Shown in pieces: positions 35,976 through 49,000 of a DNA stretch of 64,000 bases (the stretch's first letter is position 1; the number at the start of each line of letters is the position of its first letter). The position numbers and the translations under genes were made by a program. Source of the DNA: Himantopus leucocephalus (lineage: Eukaryota; Chordata; Aves; Charadriiformes; Recurvirostridae); the NCBI GenBank assembly GCA_003993805.1, contig RSEF01000027.1:168419-232418 (forward strand). The letters run 5' to 3'. The notes under the pieces were generated by a model. The model was not told the DNA's origin. It ran no database searches and saw only the letters and a program-made list of their open reading frames with translations.

Positions 35976-36949
35976 TAAGATAATAAGGTAATAAGATCCC
36001 TTCAAACACAGTTCTGGGTTTAGAAAGAAACCCAAGAAGCTGATGGAAACAAACGGAGGGCTGCACAACCATATCAACTACATCAGTCCGGCCCCAGCAT
36101 TGGCACTTTGACCCTCCAGTCCCATTCAGCGTTTGGCTCCAGGGGTAGCTCTGCTCTCATCAGCAGAAGGCTACTGCAGGGTGGGAGCCAGAAGCAGGTT
36201 ACCCATCCTGGCCTGGCCTCTCCTCTCTGTCCCTGTGCCTCATTCATGTCACAGCATCCAACACCACAGCTTGGCACAAGAGGGGGAAATGGGCTCTGGA
36301 GCAATGTCCTAAGGGTTGGGAGGGAGAGCAGAGCCCAGCCTCGGTCACCACTCCATGTCCCCAGCCATAACTGCTCTTTCATAGCTCACCATGACACTCA
36401 CAGCACCAAAGGTCCAATAAGACCCGAATACCCCTGACAACACATGAGAAAGGAGAATTGGGCTCTGAAAACCCAGCTGAGCCCAGCTAGCCAGGAGGTG
36501 AGAGCTGTAGGCTGAGATATGCTTTGCTCCCAGCGCTGGGGTATGCCTGCAGGAGACTCATTTCTCTTGCTGGCACCTCTGCCTTCCCTTTGCCTTTTTG
36601 TCCCTTGTGTGTAACATCAAATGGGCCCGAGCACAATTTTTTGCAGCGTATTACACTGTGGACTGGAAGTGTAAGTATACCGCTGTAACGCCGCGATGAG
36701 GAAGACCCAAGAGCATAACCTGAGCACTGCAACACATCTTCGGGTCTTGCATTACGCAACTGTCACTGAAGAAATTGGAGGAGGCAGCACAGAGCTGAAT
36801 TTATCCCTTTCACTTTATTTTCTGGCATTTGGTAAGCCAGATCCCTCAGAAAAACCCAAGAGCCACGGCAAGCAAGAAAACTGTCTCCAGCTCCCCTGGA
36901 AAAGGTCTTGAGCCCCCCCTTCCTCATGGAGGCTGTTTCGTTGCAGGGG

Positions 36950-37330
36950 CTGGTGTGACGACAGACGGCGCGAGCTGTTCACCAGCTCTGAACACGTAAA
37001 AATTTCATAACTACAGAGGAAACGGGGGCGGCGCATTGCAGAGTGGGGAATAATGGGCTGAAAGAGGCAGTGGTCTGCCTTGCAGGGATGGGTCCCCAGG
37101 GCAAAGGGTGCACAACTTGTCCTAGATTTTTTTTTTCCCCCTTCTTTTTTTTTCCTGAGATCCGAATGTATAATTGCAGGAGGGGACAAGGGGGAAAATG
37201 AGCCGAAAACTCGTAACTGCAGAGGCCGGTCCCTGTGAGCAAAGGGCCACATGTCTCCTTTTATCGCCAGCCATAATTCCCTCCTTGGCTCAAAGGCGGC
37301 TGTGAAAAGAGCAGGACTGGTTCAAACTTC
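36950..37330. promoter_or_regulatory. Candidate distal regulatory element (WNT9B-WNT3 intergenic)
   Basis: This repeat-free segment contains GAGCAAAGGGCCACATGT, CTTTTATCGCCAGCCATAAT and TTGGCTCAAAGGCGGC. These include CAAAG cores that resemble TCF/SOX sites and a TTTATCGCC-type site near a TAAT. It is called only on motif density and lack of repeats; cross-species conservation is not visible to me. Confidence 0.3.
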
Positions 37331-37393
37331 CTTGGGGTCTCCGTGGCAACCAGCCCTGCAGGAGCCTTTTCTTCCTTTCCCCCCTTTCCTCTT

Positions 37394-37412
37394 TTGTTGT
37401 TGTTGTTGTTGT
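37394..37412. repeat. (TTG)n microsatellite
   Basis: About six TTG units in a T-rich context. Confidence 0.9.
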
Positions 37413-37524
37413 GTCATTAAAACTTCCCGGATTGAATCCCCACCAGGCTGCTCCGCAGGCACTGCTCCAGACCTCCTGCCTGCCTCCAGCCAGCTGCCCT
37501 CGCCTTTTCTCATCCCCTGGACCC

Positions 37525-37610
37525 GCAAAGCTCAGACCCAGCCCAGCAAAGCCCAGTCCAAACTCAGACCCAGCCCAGCCCCAGCTCAGCAAACCCCAGC
37601 CCAGCTTCCC
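37525..37610. repeat. CAGCCC-rich minisatellite
   Basis: The 17-mer CTCAGACCCAGCCCAGC occurs at 37531 and 37563, within a run of variants of CCCAGC(AAA)CCCAGC. It has high C and almost no CpG, so it is distinct from the WNT9B CpG island. Confidence 0.8.
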
Positions 37611-40600
37611 TTCGGGACATTTGTCCTGTCCCCCTCCACTTCATTCCTCCCCAGTATTTTATCCTCTTACAGTTCAGCCCAACATCCTCATAGCCATTAG
37701 GCAAAAATTGTGATTCCCTGATCTTTCAGGCTGAGCTGTCTCAGAAGGGGCATGGGACGATCCAGACCTGTCATCCCTGCTCTGCCGTGACCACACGAAG
37801 CTGGACCAGGCCAAGTCGGAGCAGAGCTCCTCTTGCATCAAGTGTTTGGGCACAGCAAGGGCTGCCGGGGACCCATGGAGCACCATGCCCTCGGACAGTC
37901 AAAACCTTGGCCATGCACAGCAATGCCAGACCCAGCACAGATCTCACACCCACTCTGTGAATGCAGGTGATAACTCAAGATGCAAGACAGGCTGAGATCC
38001 GTGTCATCAATCCCTACCTTTGGCAGTACCATTAGCATGGGGGGTGCAGCTCCTTAGAGTTTTCTAAAATGAACAAAAAAAATTGCCTATACCTGCTTTT
38101 GTGTTGCGTTGGCTCTGCTGGACTATGACACTTCCCTGCTGGCATGCTCAGGACTGGGGTGTGAGTAGATGGGGACATTACAGATGGGCACTGCAGCCTG
38201 GGCAGGTGGCAGAGCCTCAGCAAGGAGAAGATCTCCAGTCCTAGCAGTGTTCCAGTGGCAGTTCTCACCGTTACCCTATAGCATGACTGACCAAGCAGCC
38301 CAGGAGACATGCAACACTGATGTAAATCCATGCAGCTCCTTTTGCTCCAAGAACACAAAGGTGTGCCTGCATCAGAGGGCCCCATGAGTTCCAGCCACAA
38401 CGTCATGGAAAGTCACAGCCTGCAGCAAAAAATATCTGGTCTCATTTTTTACCATGCGTTCTCCAGCCTTCAGGGTATTGCTAGGCTAGAGTCCTGGGGA
38501 AGGAAGGAAGGGAGAGGAGCGACTCTGTTCCCTTTGCTCTCCATCCCTTCCCCCCGTCCCCGGGATGCATTCCTCCAGATGTCAAGGTAGACAGAGCTGC
38601 CTTCAAACAAGCCCAAGACCTGGGGCATATTTTCTTCATATGCTCAGCTAGTCCAATTAGTCAGATTTACTGCAGCTGTGAAAGGCAGCTCAGACTCTCC
38701 TGTAGAGCGAGGCTGCCCTCAAATACATGAGGTGTAAAACTGCCCTTCACCACACAATTTCAGAGAGACAACGTGTCTTACATTGCTTTTTACAACAGAC
38801 CTGTTCCCCAGAAATCTCTGGTACTTGCCTTGAGGCTGCTTCCCCACCAGCAAGGCCTTATAAACCTATGACCACTGATCTACCCATGCTCATCCACCCT
38901 CAACCATCTACGCTTGCTCACACGCACCTATGTGTAGACCACATACACATACATTGGCAACCAGGGCTCTACACATACTCAACCATCCTAGTCATACCTC
39001 TCCTGTATCCTGAGATACTGCTTCACATTGATGAAAAAAATCACAACAATGTGCAAGAAATCCTTCTGAAACCTTTTCCACTGGGCGTTAGCCTGCCTGA
39101 AGTGGCTTAGGTGAAGACCGAACAGAATCCTAAAAGTTGCCTGGAAATAATTTTTCCACTAAAAAATGATGGCTGATGGGATAGGTGTCCTACTCTACAT
39201 GACTCGGATCTCCCTTTACTTCAGAAGACAGTGGGGATGACTTTGAGTAGGGATGACTTGGACAGAAGAATAGAAGGTTAACAGAGAAGACTTTAAAGCT
39301 TCACCACAAGTAACTGCCTCTTTCCAAGTCCATTGCTGAAGCAGTGTCCCCACATGATGGAATGTGGGCCAACACAATTTTTCAGGCAAAACTGTGCCAG
39401 TCAAACATAGTGTCCTTGTATTTACTGACGTTCGAGATGGGTTTCCTCGCTAGCTCTCTGTGCTCCAAGTTGTCATAGTCACTAAAAAAACATGTGTCTT
39501 AGGGCTTCATTAGGTGATTATTTTTTTTTTCTGAAGATCTCCATGACAAGATAGAGGAAAGATCTGAAAATCTAACCAGAGTTTGAACTGTGAGGTGCTA
39601 AAGGAATTTAAGTAGGTGACAGTGAAAGAAAGATGTTTTTATTCAAAGTCTGCAATAGCTCCAGTTCAGTGGCACCCAGGCACTGAGACAAAGTGTCCTT
39701 GGAAGATTTCTGTTTTACTGGAAATGGTGGAGGAATCAGCAGTCAGCATTTCCACTTCACATATTTCCTGTGATCCCCCAGCCACAGAGCAAGATATACG
39801 TGAATAAAAAGAAGGAGAGAAACTAAACCACAGGGAGCACAATTTATCATTCTGTCTGCACTTCAAATACAAGGACTGGGATTCCAGTTCTGCTCATATG
39901 TTCATTAACAGTGGTACTGTTAATAATACAAAATATTTTTATTATTAAGTCTGTGATTCATAGCTGTCCCTTGATGTTCTAGCTCAGGTCTGCACAAACA
40001 GAGGGCGAGACAGTTCCCTCCTAAAGGAAATAATAGGATACACATAGAAGCAATAATTTCCCAAGATTTACAAGCAAGAAATACAGGGACAAATAAGGAA
40101 CCCGAGCCATCAAAGTCATATGAGTTATTGGCAAAGTTGAGAACACAACCCAAGTTTCTTGAGTTTGGATATGACAACAGGTGCTACAGCAGGTTACTCC
40201 ACCAATGCCTTAAAAATGTAATCTTTTGTTTCTAAAAAAACCCCAAACCCAGAAGCGCCAGTCTCTTAGCCACAAGACCTTCTGAGATATTGCAGCAAAA
40301 GTTTGGTGCGAAAGAGTTTCTGTCACCACTGGAAGACAAAAAATATCCTAAGTGGAGGATTTAGAATGAACTTAGAATAGTTTGTAAAAAACTGGAGTGA
40401 GGTAAGGCTATATGCAGGGGGGAAAAAGCCATAAAGTTATTCCTAAAATGTTAAAACCAGTACTAAAGGGTTTTGCTAAACTCAGAGCTTTCTATTACTG
40501 TCCTCTCAGCAGCCACCAGACCTTCAGCTGAAGCCTGAATTTCCTTTGCTTTATACCTGTGTCATCAGCAAATGGGAATTTCAAAAAAAATACCAAGTAG

Positions 40601-43600
40601 AAACAACATCATGGTGCTCACCTGAACAGGTGAAGATCCGTTTTCGTGTAACAGTGAATATTTTCCCCTGTGACTACCTCTCCTGTAGGCACCTAACAGC
40701 TTTACAGGTCAACGGCAGGTAGTGCTCCACTGGACAGACCAAGCAGCTTTCCTGCAACCCCGCGCAAGCCACAAGCTTACTTGGAGATAGCGTTAAACTT
40801 TTGCTGGAGTAAACATGGAGATGAGGAACCTAACGGGAGTGAGGCGTATGCTAGGCCAGTCCATGCAATGTCAGCGTGCTGGAGCATACCTCCCAGACCA
40901 CTGGTGATGGAGCACTTCAAGAAGATACATGGAAATATGCAAAGATGTTCCTGTCCAAAGAAGATCAGAAGTGATGCAATATCCAAAGAGGCCCTTCTTT
41001 AAACCATCCTGCTCAGGTGTTAGTACAGGATTGCTGTTTCCAGGTAATGACTGCCTTGGCGTGCCCTGCTAACGTGATCTGAGATATGAAGAACCAGAAA
41101 CAGCAGAGGACAGTCTGTTAGAGCCAGAGGGAGCATAAGAATCCAGGAGAGAGGAGATTTGAGTAAGAAAACCGAGGAACAGGTAAGTTTAGAGAGAAAT
41201 GTTAATGCTACCAGTCATAAGCTAGCAGCAAACACAGCCCTCAGAAACACACAGGACTGGAGTAATTTAAGATGGAAGGGACCCAGATGTCTCCTTCATG
41301 CTTTGGGAAAGGATTTCTTCAGCTAATTACATACTTTTTAGTAACGATTTACTTTAGGACTGATGGCTAGAGCCATCAAATAACTAATTTGATATTTTAC
41401 CTCCACTTTAGATACTGAGACCAAAATTTAGGTCTTCAAAACAACAAATTCAGCTGCTTCTAAGACTTGAAGCCCCCTAAAGGACCATGGTCCCAAGGGA
41501 GCCCAGCTTCTCAGTTTCTGTTTCTGGCCATGCCCAGAAGTGCCTGAACGTGCAATTCAGTGACTAGCACCCGGATAAGCCAACCTCCACCACTGAACGG
41601 GAGTTGATCTGCAAATCAAGCACTCTGATGCCATTGCTTAACATTGCACCATGGTCTCGTACATTCCCTGCCTTCCCCAACACACCAAATCAGGTGCCTA
41701 AACCCACTCTGTCAGCAGCAGTCCCAGGTCATCCATCTCTTGCCCTTCGCTGTGTGGTTTGAGTCATCCTCTTCACGTCACACTGACCGTGGGGGAATTC
41801 CACCAAGGGCAGCTGAACTGCACCGGGAAGGGTTTGAGTTCCTGGTGTCTCACACTCATCAGTGGCTCGATATGTTGAAAGGCATGCTAAGAACAAATCC
41901 AGGAGACTCCATGGTCCCATCACCTTCCCCAGGCACTTGGTTTCTTCCTGCTGGTAGATTCTGATGGAGAAAGGAAGAAAAGCTAAAAGAAGAAAAAGTG
42001 ACAAAAGTTAGAAGGGGAAGGAGAGGTTCTCGATGTGATTACAATGCTCCTTTGCTGGAATGTCATTAGAACAAACCAAAGGATCCCTCCGGATGCCTTG
42101 GCACCTACAGTGGTTGAGTTTGCAGTACCACAATGTTACCACAATACAGAAGGACCTTTATGCTGACATTGTAAAGGCAACAGGACTTTTCTTGAGCAGC
42201 CAAACCTCTAGCTTCCTCAATTTTTTTCATTTCTGGACATACTGAAACCGGTCTATAAGAGTCAATATTGCCAAACTAGACAGACCAATGTGATTGAAAA
42301 GACCCTCAGTAAATAAAACTGTCAGTCAGCAGCACAAGGAGGTATCTATGAGTGAAATTTTGAAATTGCACTCTTTTAGGTAACTGTCATTTGCTCCTAG
42401 AAATTACATTTAAAATTAATGTTTGCTGTAGAACTTATAAATATTTGTTCAGGCTAGCATGAAATATCCCCGGGATAATTTTAGCATGTACGCATCAGAT
42501 TTTCATTTCACAGCAGAGAAGACTGAAAGTAAGTCTGTTCATTTCACAGACAACATAGTCTTCATCCCTGTGAGACAGGTCACACTCCTTGGTGAGACAT
42601 GCCTGCCATTTTAAGTCTTTGGGGACATAGGCTGATACAACTAAAGACACAACTGAAACCTGCCATTGTTTTTCTACTCATTTTTCTACGCATTTCAGTG
42701 GGAGAATCTTGGAGCCAAGAGTCACTATGAGTGACATGGTTAGAGACAACAGGTAGCTTCTACTCACAGGATCTCCAAGCCAAAGCAACTGCTGGTACAC
42801 TCAAATCACAGTCTCTTCCCAAAAGGTAGGACAACGTGAATTCCTCATGAAGCTGGGACAAACAGTCCATGGTGTTCAGAACAGATTAAGAGAGCAACGG
42901 ATGGGAGAAGTTAAAAGGTGTGGGAGGGCAGGCAACTCATGAAACTTCATCACAAGTTGAAGTCCAAGTCTATAGGGAGCTTTCCCTTGACTTCAGTCTG
43001 CTTGGGATCAAATCTTTACCACCACACTCTTCATCTTTCAACACCTGTCTGTGGCTACATCAATATGATGTTGGGCAGTTACTGGGGTGGGGGTGGGTGC
43101 TTTAGCATCTCAGCTGGTTTTGTCATGCAGCACTTCCTGAGGCAACACTGAGGTCTCTGCCCAATGCACAGCAGCAAGTGAAGTCTCTGGGGGTTGGGTC
43201 TTGGGTCACTTTTCCCCACTTGTTTGTCTGCAGAGGCAGTACTTTGTAGCTTGTTGTTGGCTTGATTTGTAAATCCTAGCATCAAGCAATGGATGAAGAG
43301 CACTTTGTAATGCTCCCCAGTGTCTGATGGACAGCCACCAAGACCTTGATGATGGGGAAATCCTTTTTCACTGTTGTCTGGCTGAGCGTCCACATATGGT
43401 CCAAACAACCACTCAATTCAGATTTCAAAAGATTACCCCAGTTGTATTTCTGCAGTGTTGCGCATTTTTTGTTGTTTTCCATGGGATTTCAGTTGTCTGT
43501 GGTATCACCTCAGATATTTCACTTCAGTCTCTCCTTTTGCTGCCTGTTTAACAGTTTGACATTTTAATGATGGAAATGCTTTTGCTCAGTACTTTTAATT

Positions 43601-45394
43601 CTTATTCTGTTTATGCAGCTCCAAGACATCCACCAATAGATCTACAACCCTGTGCAGCATTTTAAGGTCTGCTTTTGCTAGATAGATTTATAGGCTCTTC
43701 AGTGACAATTCACATACTCCGTGGCTTACTTTAACCAGTAAGTTAAAAGTGCCTGTGACAATTCCCTGGCACTGGAACCAGAGAGACAGGGACACAGGAC
43801 CACCTTCATCCATCCTGCTAAATTCACTTTACCTCCAGAAGAGGTGGGTCACATCTTAAGGATCTATTTGGAATAGTTCCTGTTCCACACTAACACCAAA
43901 TTGTGACTAAAATTTCTTCAGGGCTGTGCAAGTTGGCCAGGTCAGGGCCATGCCAGGGTCCATGCTTCATAGCTAAAAACATGGACAATAGAGTTCAAGA
44001 TCTGGGGAAGATTCCCAGGTAGTGTTTAATTTAGTGGAACAGATTAAATCCACGTCTCCAAATGCTCTTTTGAAAATCATCGCTTTCTTAAACCCAAGTG
44101 ATTGCGCTCAATAAAACATAGCTGGGTGCCAGGTGAGAGATTTGCCAGGGTGGACTATACCAAATATACCCTTTGGGATCTGAAATCCCACAAGAGGAAC
44201 AAGCCATGTTTAACATCTATAATGCGTCATAGACAGCTGAAAAACCCATTGGACTAAGCCTGGAGAAGCTTCACCTCATAGTCCTTGCAGCCCATGCAGA
44301 GACTGATGAAGAGGTAAGGTGCAGAGCAAACAGCTGGTAGATGTCCTCTCTTGGAGGCATGATGGCCAGGAAACCAATTACCACTGATGAGAACAGCTCT
44401 GCACTCAGTGTCCAAATACACTAAAATCTACAAGAACTGAGAATCAAGGACAGAGGCATGAGGCAGGTCCATCCCAATAATTAGACAGCAACAAGGAATG
44501 CATTTGTATCCAGACCCTGAGTATCAGGAGAAGGTCTGTAACTTTCAAAACCATGCGACACACTGGGCTGCCCAAGATAGGACCTTGGACCTCTGTTATA
44601 GCCATTGCTCTGCAATAAATTGATTTGCTGGCTACTCCTGAAGCACCTAATCTCCAGATGGGTATGAACTGGGCAGCTCCACTGCAGGCAATAGAGCTGG
44701 GATTGTTGAGTATGTTTTATGAGCAAAAGCACCTTTTTTTGCTTCTCCCATTTCTTTGTCCCATTCTGTTGAGTCATCCCCTCGATCTCTTACTCTGACA
44801 CAACAGCTCCTGTAAAAACAGCGTCTCTATGCAATAACAAGGATTTTCAAGGGTCTCTTTGCAACATGCCACCTCTATAGAGAAGTGATAATGCTTGTGG
44901 TTCTTTTTTTGGATTGTGTGTGTATTCCTGATAATATTTCCATCTTTTGACATCCAGCGGTGCACTTCATAAGAAATTCATTAATGGGACATCTTCCCGT
45001 CTGCCTGCTCCACTCTCACCATGACATGGCTTTCTTTTCTCGAGAGAAAACCAGGCTGCCACTGCCTCCCCCCCTCCATCCATCCCACCCACATGCTTTG
45101 AAAAACCTGGGCAGTGCAGATTTCACTTAAAGCTTATAACCCGGTTTTGCCCATGTGGCTCACAACAACATTTTCAGAGCGTTTTTCTGCCTCTGGTGCT
45201 CTCATTAGTTCTGTCTCCTGCAAGGGTTAATGTTCACCTCCCTCACCATCTAAAGAATAAGTTGTCTATTTCACCCCCACCGTGAGATTAAGCGCAATCA
45301 CAGTCACCCTTCATCCTTACCTTGCAAAGCCTTGGCATGCCCAGCCAGAAGCAGGGTCTGTGCATCCTGGGTTTCTAAGTGAAATTCAAAAAAA

Positions 45395-45494
45395 NNNNNN
45401 NNNNNNNNNNNNNNNNNNNNNNNNNNNNNNNNNNNNNNNNNNNNNNNNNNNNNNNNNNNNNNNNNNNNNNNNNNNNNNNNNNNNNNNNNNNNNN
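45395..45494. other. Assembly gap (100 N) upstream of WNT3
   Basis: Exactly 100 N, flanked by CAAAAAAA on the left and a run of 10 A on the right. The true sequence is probably an A-rich tract of unknown length. It lies about 440 bases upstream of the WNT3 start codon, so part of the promoter may be missing. Confidence 0.98.
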
Positions 45495-45639
45495 AAAAAA
45501 AAAATTAAAAAAATTTGGAAAAAAACCCAACCAAACACCAAAAGTCTCACTGCCCCAGTAAAGTCTCTTGCAAAGAGGGTTTGTCTGTGGAAGCGAGGGC
45601 TAGGAACAAAGTTGTGGGGTGGAGGGGGAGGAGAGCATG

Positions 45640-45936
45640 ATTGACAGCCCTGAGCTGAGACTCATCCCTTACCTTGGGCCATGCGGTCTGATTGGCTGCC
45701 TGCTGACATCCCCAAGCCCTGCACTTTTTAATAGACGCTTTTGGATGATCTACAGGGAAAAGGCTTGGAGAGGTGTGTTTCTGACAAGCCAGAAAGTCAT
45801 CCGCACTACAAGGGACTTTGTTTANTTTTTTTTTTTTTTTTTTTTTTACTGGAAGGAGGGGGATTCTTCATTTTTCGCACTTAAATGTTTTTCTGAAAAC
45901 TTCGCTGAGATTTTTCCCTTGCACCAGCCTGGACTA
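45640..45936 (+). promoter_or_regulatory. WNT3: WNT3 proximal promoter and 5' UTR
   Basis: GTCTGATTGGCTGCC (CCAAT box in reverse, about 45686-45700) is followed about 35 bases later by CACTTTTTAATAGACGC (45722-45738), a TATA-like sequence. A long T run with one N (45825-45847) falls in the likely 5' UTR. The transcription start is inferred near 45760. The bases before the ATG are GGACTA, a weak Kozak context apart from G at +4. Confidence 0.5.
45825..45847. repeat. T homopolymer with an unresolved base
   Basis: One N then about 22 T. The true length is uncertain, as expected for a homopolymer in draft sequence. Confidence 0.9.
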
Positions 45937-46016
45937 ATGGATTACCACCTGCTTGGACTAATTTTATCTTTTCTCTTCAATGGCACAAAGGTCTTAGCCG
46001 GTTATCCAATTTGGTG
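45937..46016 (+). CDS. WNT3: WNT3, coding exon 1 only (gene continues beyond the window)
   Basis: 80 nt from ATG to the donor TGGTG followed by gtaaga (intron from 46017, phase 2). It encodes MDYHLLGLILSFLFNGTKVL, then AGYPIW and the first two bases of the next Trp codon. This is the WNT3 signal peptide followed by the GYPIWW start of the mature ligand; an 80-nt first coding exon ending inside that Trp codon is the known WNT3/WNT3A structure. WNT3 is a canonical Wnt required for primitive-streak and limb development. It is WNT3 rather than WNT3A by the HLLGL and VLAGYPIWW segments and by linkage to WNT9B. Exon 2 (which would start SLALGQQY) was not found up to 64000. Confidence 0.93.
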
Positions 46017-46050
46017 GTAAGATTTTCTTTTTCCCCCCTTCCCTCTTTCA

Positions 46051-46080
46051 ATGATTGATTAATGAATTAATTAATTATTA
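46051..46080. promoter_or_regulatory. WNT3: TAAT/ATTA cluster at start of WNT3 intron 1
   Basis: ATGATTGATTAATGAATTAA, then TTAATTATTA: at least five overlapping TAAT/ATTA cores plus TGATTGAT (PBX/MEIS-like) in 30 bases, 35 bases after the donor. These are the core sites of homeodomain proteins. Simple AT richness could also produce this pattern. Confidence 0.35.
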
Positions 46081-49000
46081 GCTATGGGATTTGTGTGTAT
46101 GCGTGTTCCTTCCTTTTCACCCTTCGCCCTGCTGAGCTGGCCATGACTGCATGTTTGATTCTAAGCATAATTTCTTCAGATTTGACCGGTAATTAATGAA
46201 AAGTTTGGGGGTTATTTTTAAAGGGCAATGTGTAGGTTTCCCTTTGCGCAAATGGAGTCTTCCCCACCACTCTTAATTTCTCCATTTTTGTCACTGTAGC
46301 AATAGGCATTTGTTTTAGATGTAAAAGGATGCGGTTTTATTTTCTTGTGCAATAGAGATTTTGTCTGTTGCATGACTGTGTAGCAGGTATTTTCTTCCTT
46401 TCCATTACACTGTAATCGATCCTTAAAAAAAAAAAAATTTTATTTTCTTCTTGGCTGCTGCAGTTTTTGGACTTCTTTCTCTTCTTTTGTTGTATTCTGT
46501 CATGTGAATTTAGTCCGGCAAATAAGCTGAGAACGCAAATGGCACCTGAGAAAATATTCCTTAGTAAAATTCCTAAAGATGGATTTTGTTCTTTTTAATT
46601 ATGGAAATGTCACTTATTTCCTTGCACCAACAATAAAAATAATTTTTAAAAGATTTGGTTATATCTTATAATGTGGCTGTTAAGAAACCTGAGTTACTTA
46701 TTTTAAAAATAAACATAACAGTATATAAATAACTATATTAACAAAATGCAATTGGAAGCACTTTAGAATGAAAAATAGAGAATAAAACATTTCAGGTCAT
46801 TTAAACACAGCAGACAGCGAGTTGCATAACAGAATATTTTAGTTAATTTCTCTCTTTATGGTGTAGGATTTCTCATTGGAATATATCTTGTTAAGTTTCT
46901 GTACGTGCCAGGTAGGGGCTGTAAGCCTAATGATCTGTAGGGCAAAGAGGGAGATGTTGGAATTTGGTGCTACTGAGATTCTTGGGTTATTTTCGCCTTT
47001 CCAGAAAAGTCTTTTTTTTTATTACTGAATTAGATCCTTTCAGTACCAACATGGAGATGGCAAGAAGTAGGTGGGAGTGAACTTGGAAATGGACTGCCAT
47101 GTCTGGGAATATTTAGAAATCAGAAGGGAAAAGCCGAATTTTTTTTAATAATCCACTTATTACCGTGGACTTTGAGAATGAAAATGTGCAGTTCCAATAG
47201 AGAAAGACTAAGAATACAATGAGAAGTCCACGCTCAGGAAGCATTTAAAAGCTACGCAGGTTCATGAAATGGCTAAATCACAGCATGTTTTCCTGAAGAA
47301 TTAAATTATTTCCTCGCCCTGAGCGTGGCTGCCTAACTTCAGGATCGAAGCCTGGGGCAGGGGAGCCTACTGAAATAGAGACAGCGTCACTTTGATTCCT
47401 TACATCCCTTTTCTCCCTCATTTGGGGACCGGCGTGTCTGAACGGGGGCGTGCGGTGGGTTGGAGAACAGGTCAAAATTGCATGGCTGGATCTAAAGGCA
47501 AGGATCTGCATGGGGCAACGGTACCTTGCCGTGACACCAGCTCTCCCAGGGTCTCACCAGCTCCTGACCTGCCTCAGGCTTTGATATAAATCAGGATTTA
47601 ATGCCCAAATCAAGGAAGGTTTCGACTCACAGAGTGAGGAACCGAAATCTTCTTGAAGAAAAGGTCTGGTTATTTTCCCCGTGAAGCGAAACTGTTCCTG
47701 TGAGCAAAATGTCTCTCCCTGTTCCCAGGAGAAGACGCTGCAGACAGGTGTCTGCCCCATGTCCTTGTCTTCCCCAAAATCTCTACAAGTTCACCCCAAA
47801 CAAACAATACAGGGTAAGACAGAAAGACCAGGGGCATGGCAAGCAGCATCCGTGGGAAACGAGGGAGTCGAACAAGCTATCTGCAGAATTTTATTCAATA
47901 AATCCACATCTTGCATATTTTTTTGAAGATTCTGGCAATACCAAGGTGCCACAGAGTCTCCACTACACTGGAGGGGTGCGATGAGATGCCCCACGTCAGA
48001 CTGAGGGGCTATCAAAAACAGCATAAGGTTGTAGAGGATTCTTGAGGGCTGAAGGAGCAGAAGGGGAGAAATATCTGGGCCAGGGCTCCCCAACTGCTCA
48101 GGCAGAGACAATGCTTCCCACAGCACACAAAATTAAATACCTTCTTCAGTCCTACCGAAGGCTTTGCTCTGTGGAGCTGAGATCTTATGTACGCTGTGCT
48201 CTAGCGTGATGTGGTACATATAATCTTTAAAAAAACATCCTTTTCCAGTTTTCTTCCTGATCCTCTGATCTTTAGGCAGGCGTACATCAGGCTTTGGGGG
48301 ATGACTCCCACTTGCAGGGTTCAACACGCCCCAAAATAGGGGGAGGGAAGCAAAGATGGGGCACAGCATCAGCCCAGTCACCTGCGCTGGGCTCCTGCAC
48401 CCCTCCAGGCCAGGCTGGACCGGAGATCATCAGTGTTACCTCATCCTCAGCTAAACCCATCTCTGCTAAATACGAGACCTTCAGGAAGACTGTTCGTCTT
48501 GCAGGACCCCAAGACAGCTGACAGATAGTGCCCGGTCCTGCGGGTGCAACCTTTCTGTTTATTTTTCTACTGTATAGTGAATACTTTGGCAGCAAAATCA
48601 GAACAGATCATTGCGGCTTTGGGGCATAAATGGGAAAAACGTTTATTCCTGTAGCAGGGAGGAAGTGTCTGAACGTGCACAAGGAAAAGAAGTGCAAAGA
48701 GAATGGGGTCTCCGCACCTTGTAAATGGGTTTAGGGGTGGCTGGAATAATCCGGCTGCTCCGCAGTGCAGTCAGACAATGCCGGCAAACACGACATCGAT
48801 GACAGTGTGGTGGAAGGGATAAAAGCAACAAGATGACGCTGCTGAGGGTTTGCACTGAGTTGTGTTTTTATTGAGGGCCCAGGGAAGGATGCTGGCCGTC
48901 TGGTTATGTCGTGTGGAGAGAGCATAACTCAACAGCAACCCTCCAGCTTGCACGCCATCGTGTTAGAGGGTGGATCCTGCCCTTGGCCTCAGTGGTGAAA

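Larger units (their letters stand above)
35976..45394. other. Transposon-poor intergenic DNA upstream of WNT3
   Basis: About 9.4 kb in which I recognised no clear CR1 or LTR and no protein-coding gene. Notable parts are a possible conserved regulatory segment at 36950-37330, a TTG microsatellite at 37394, and a CAGCCC-rich minisatellite at 37525. Short open frames (up to about 150 codons) are unsupported by any motif. Confidence 0.55.
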
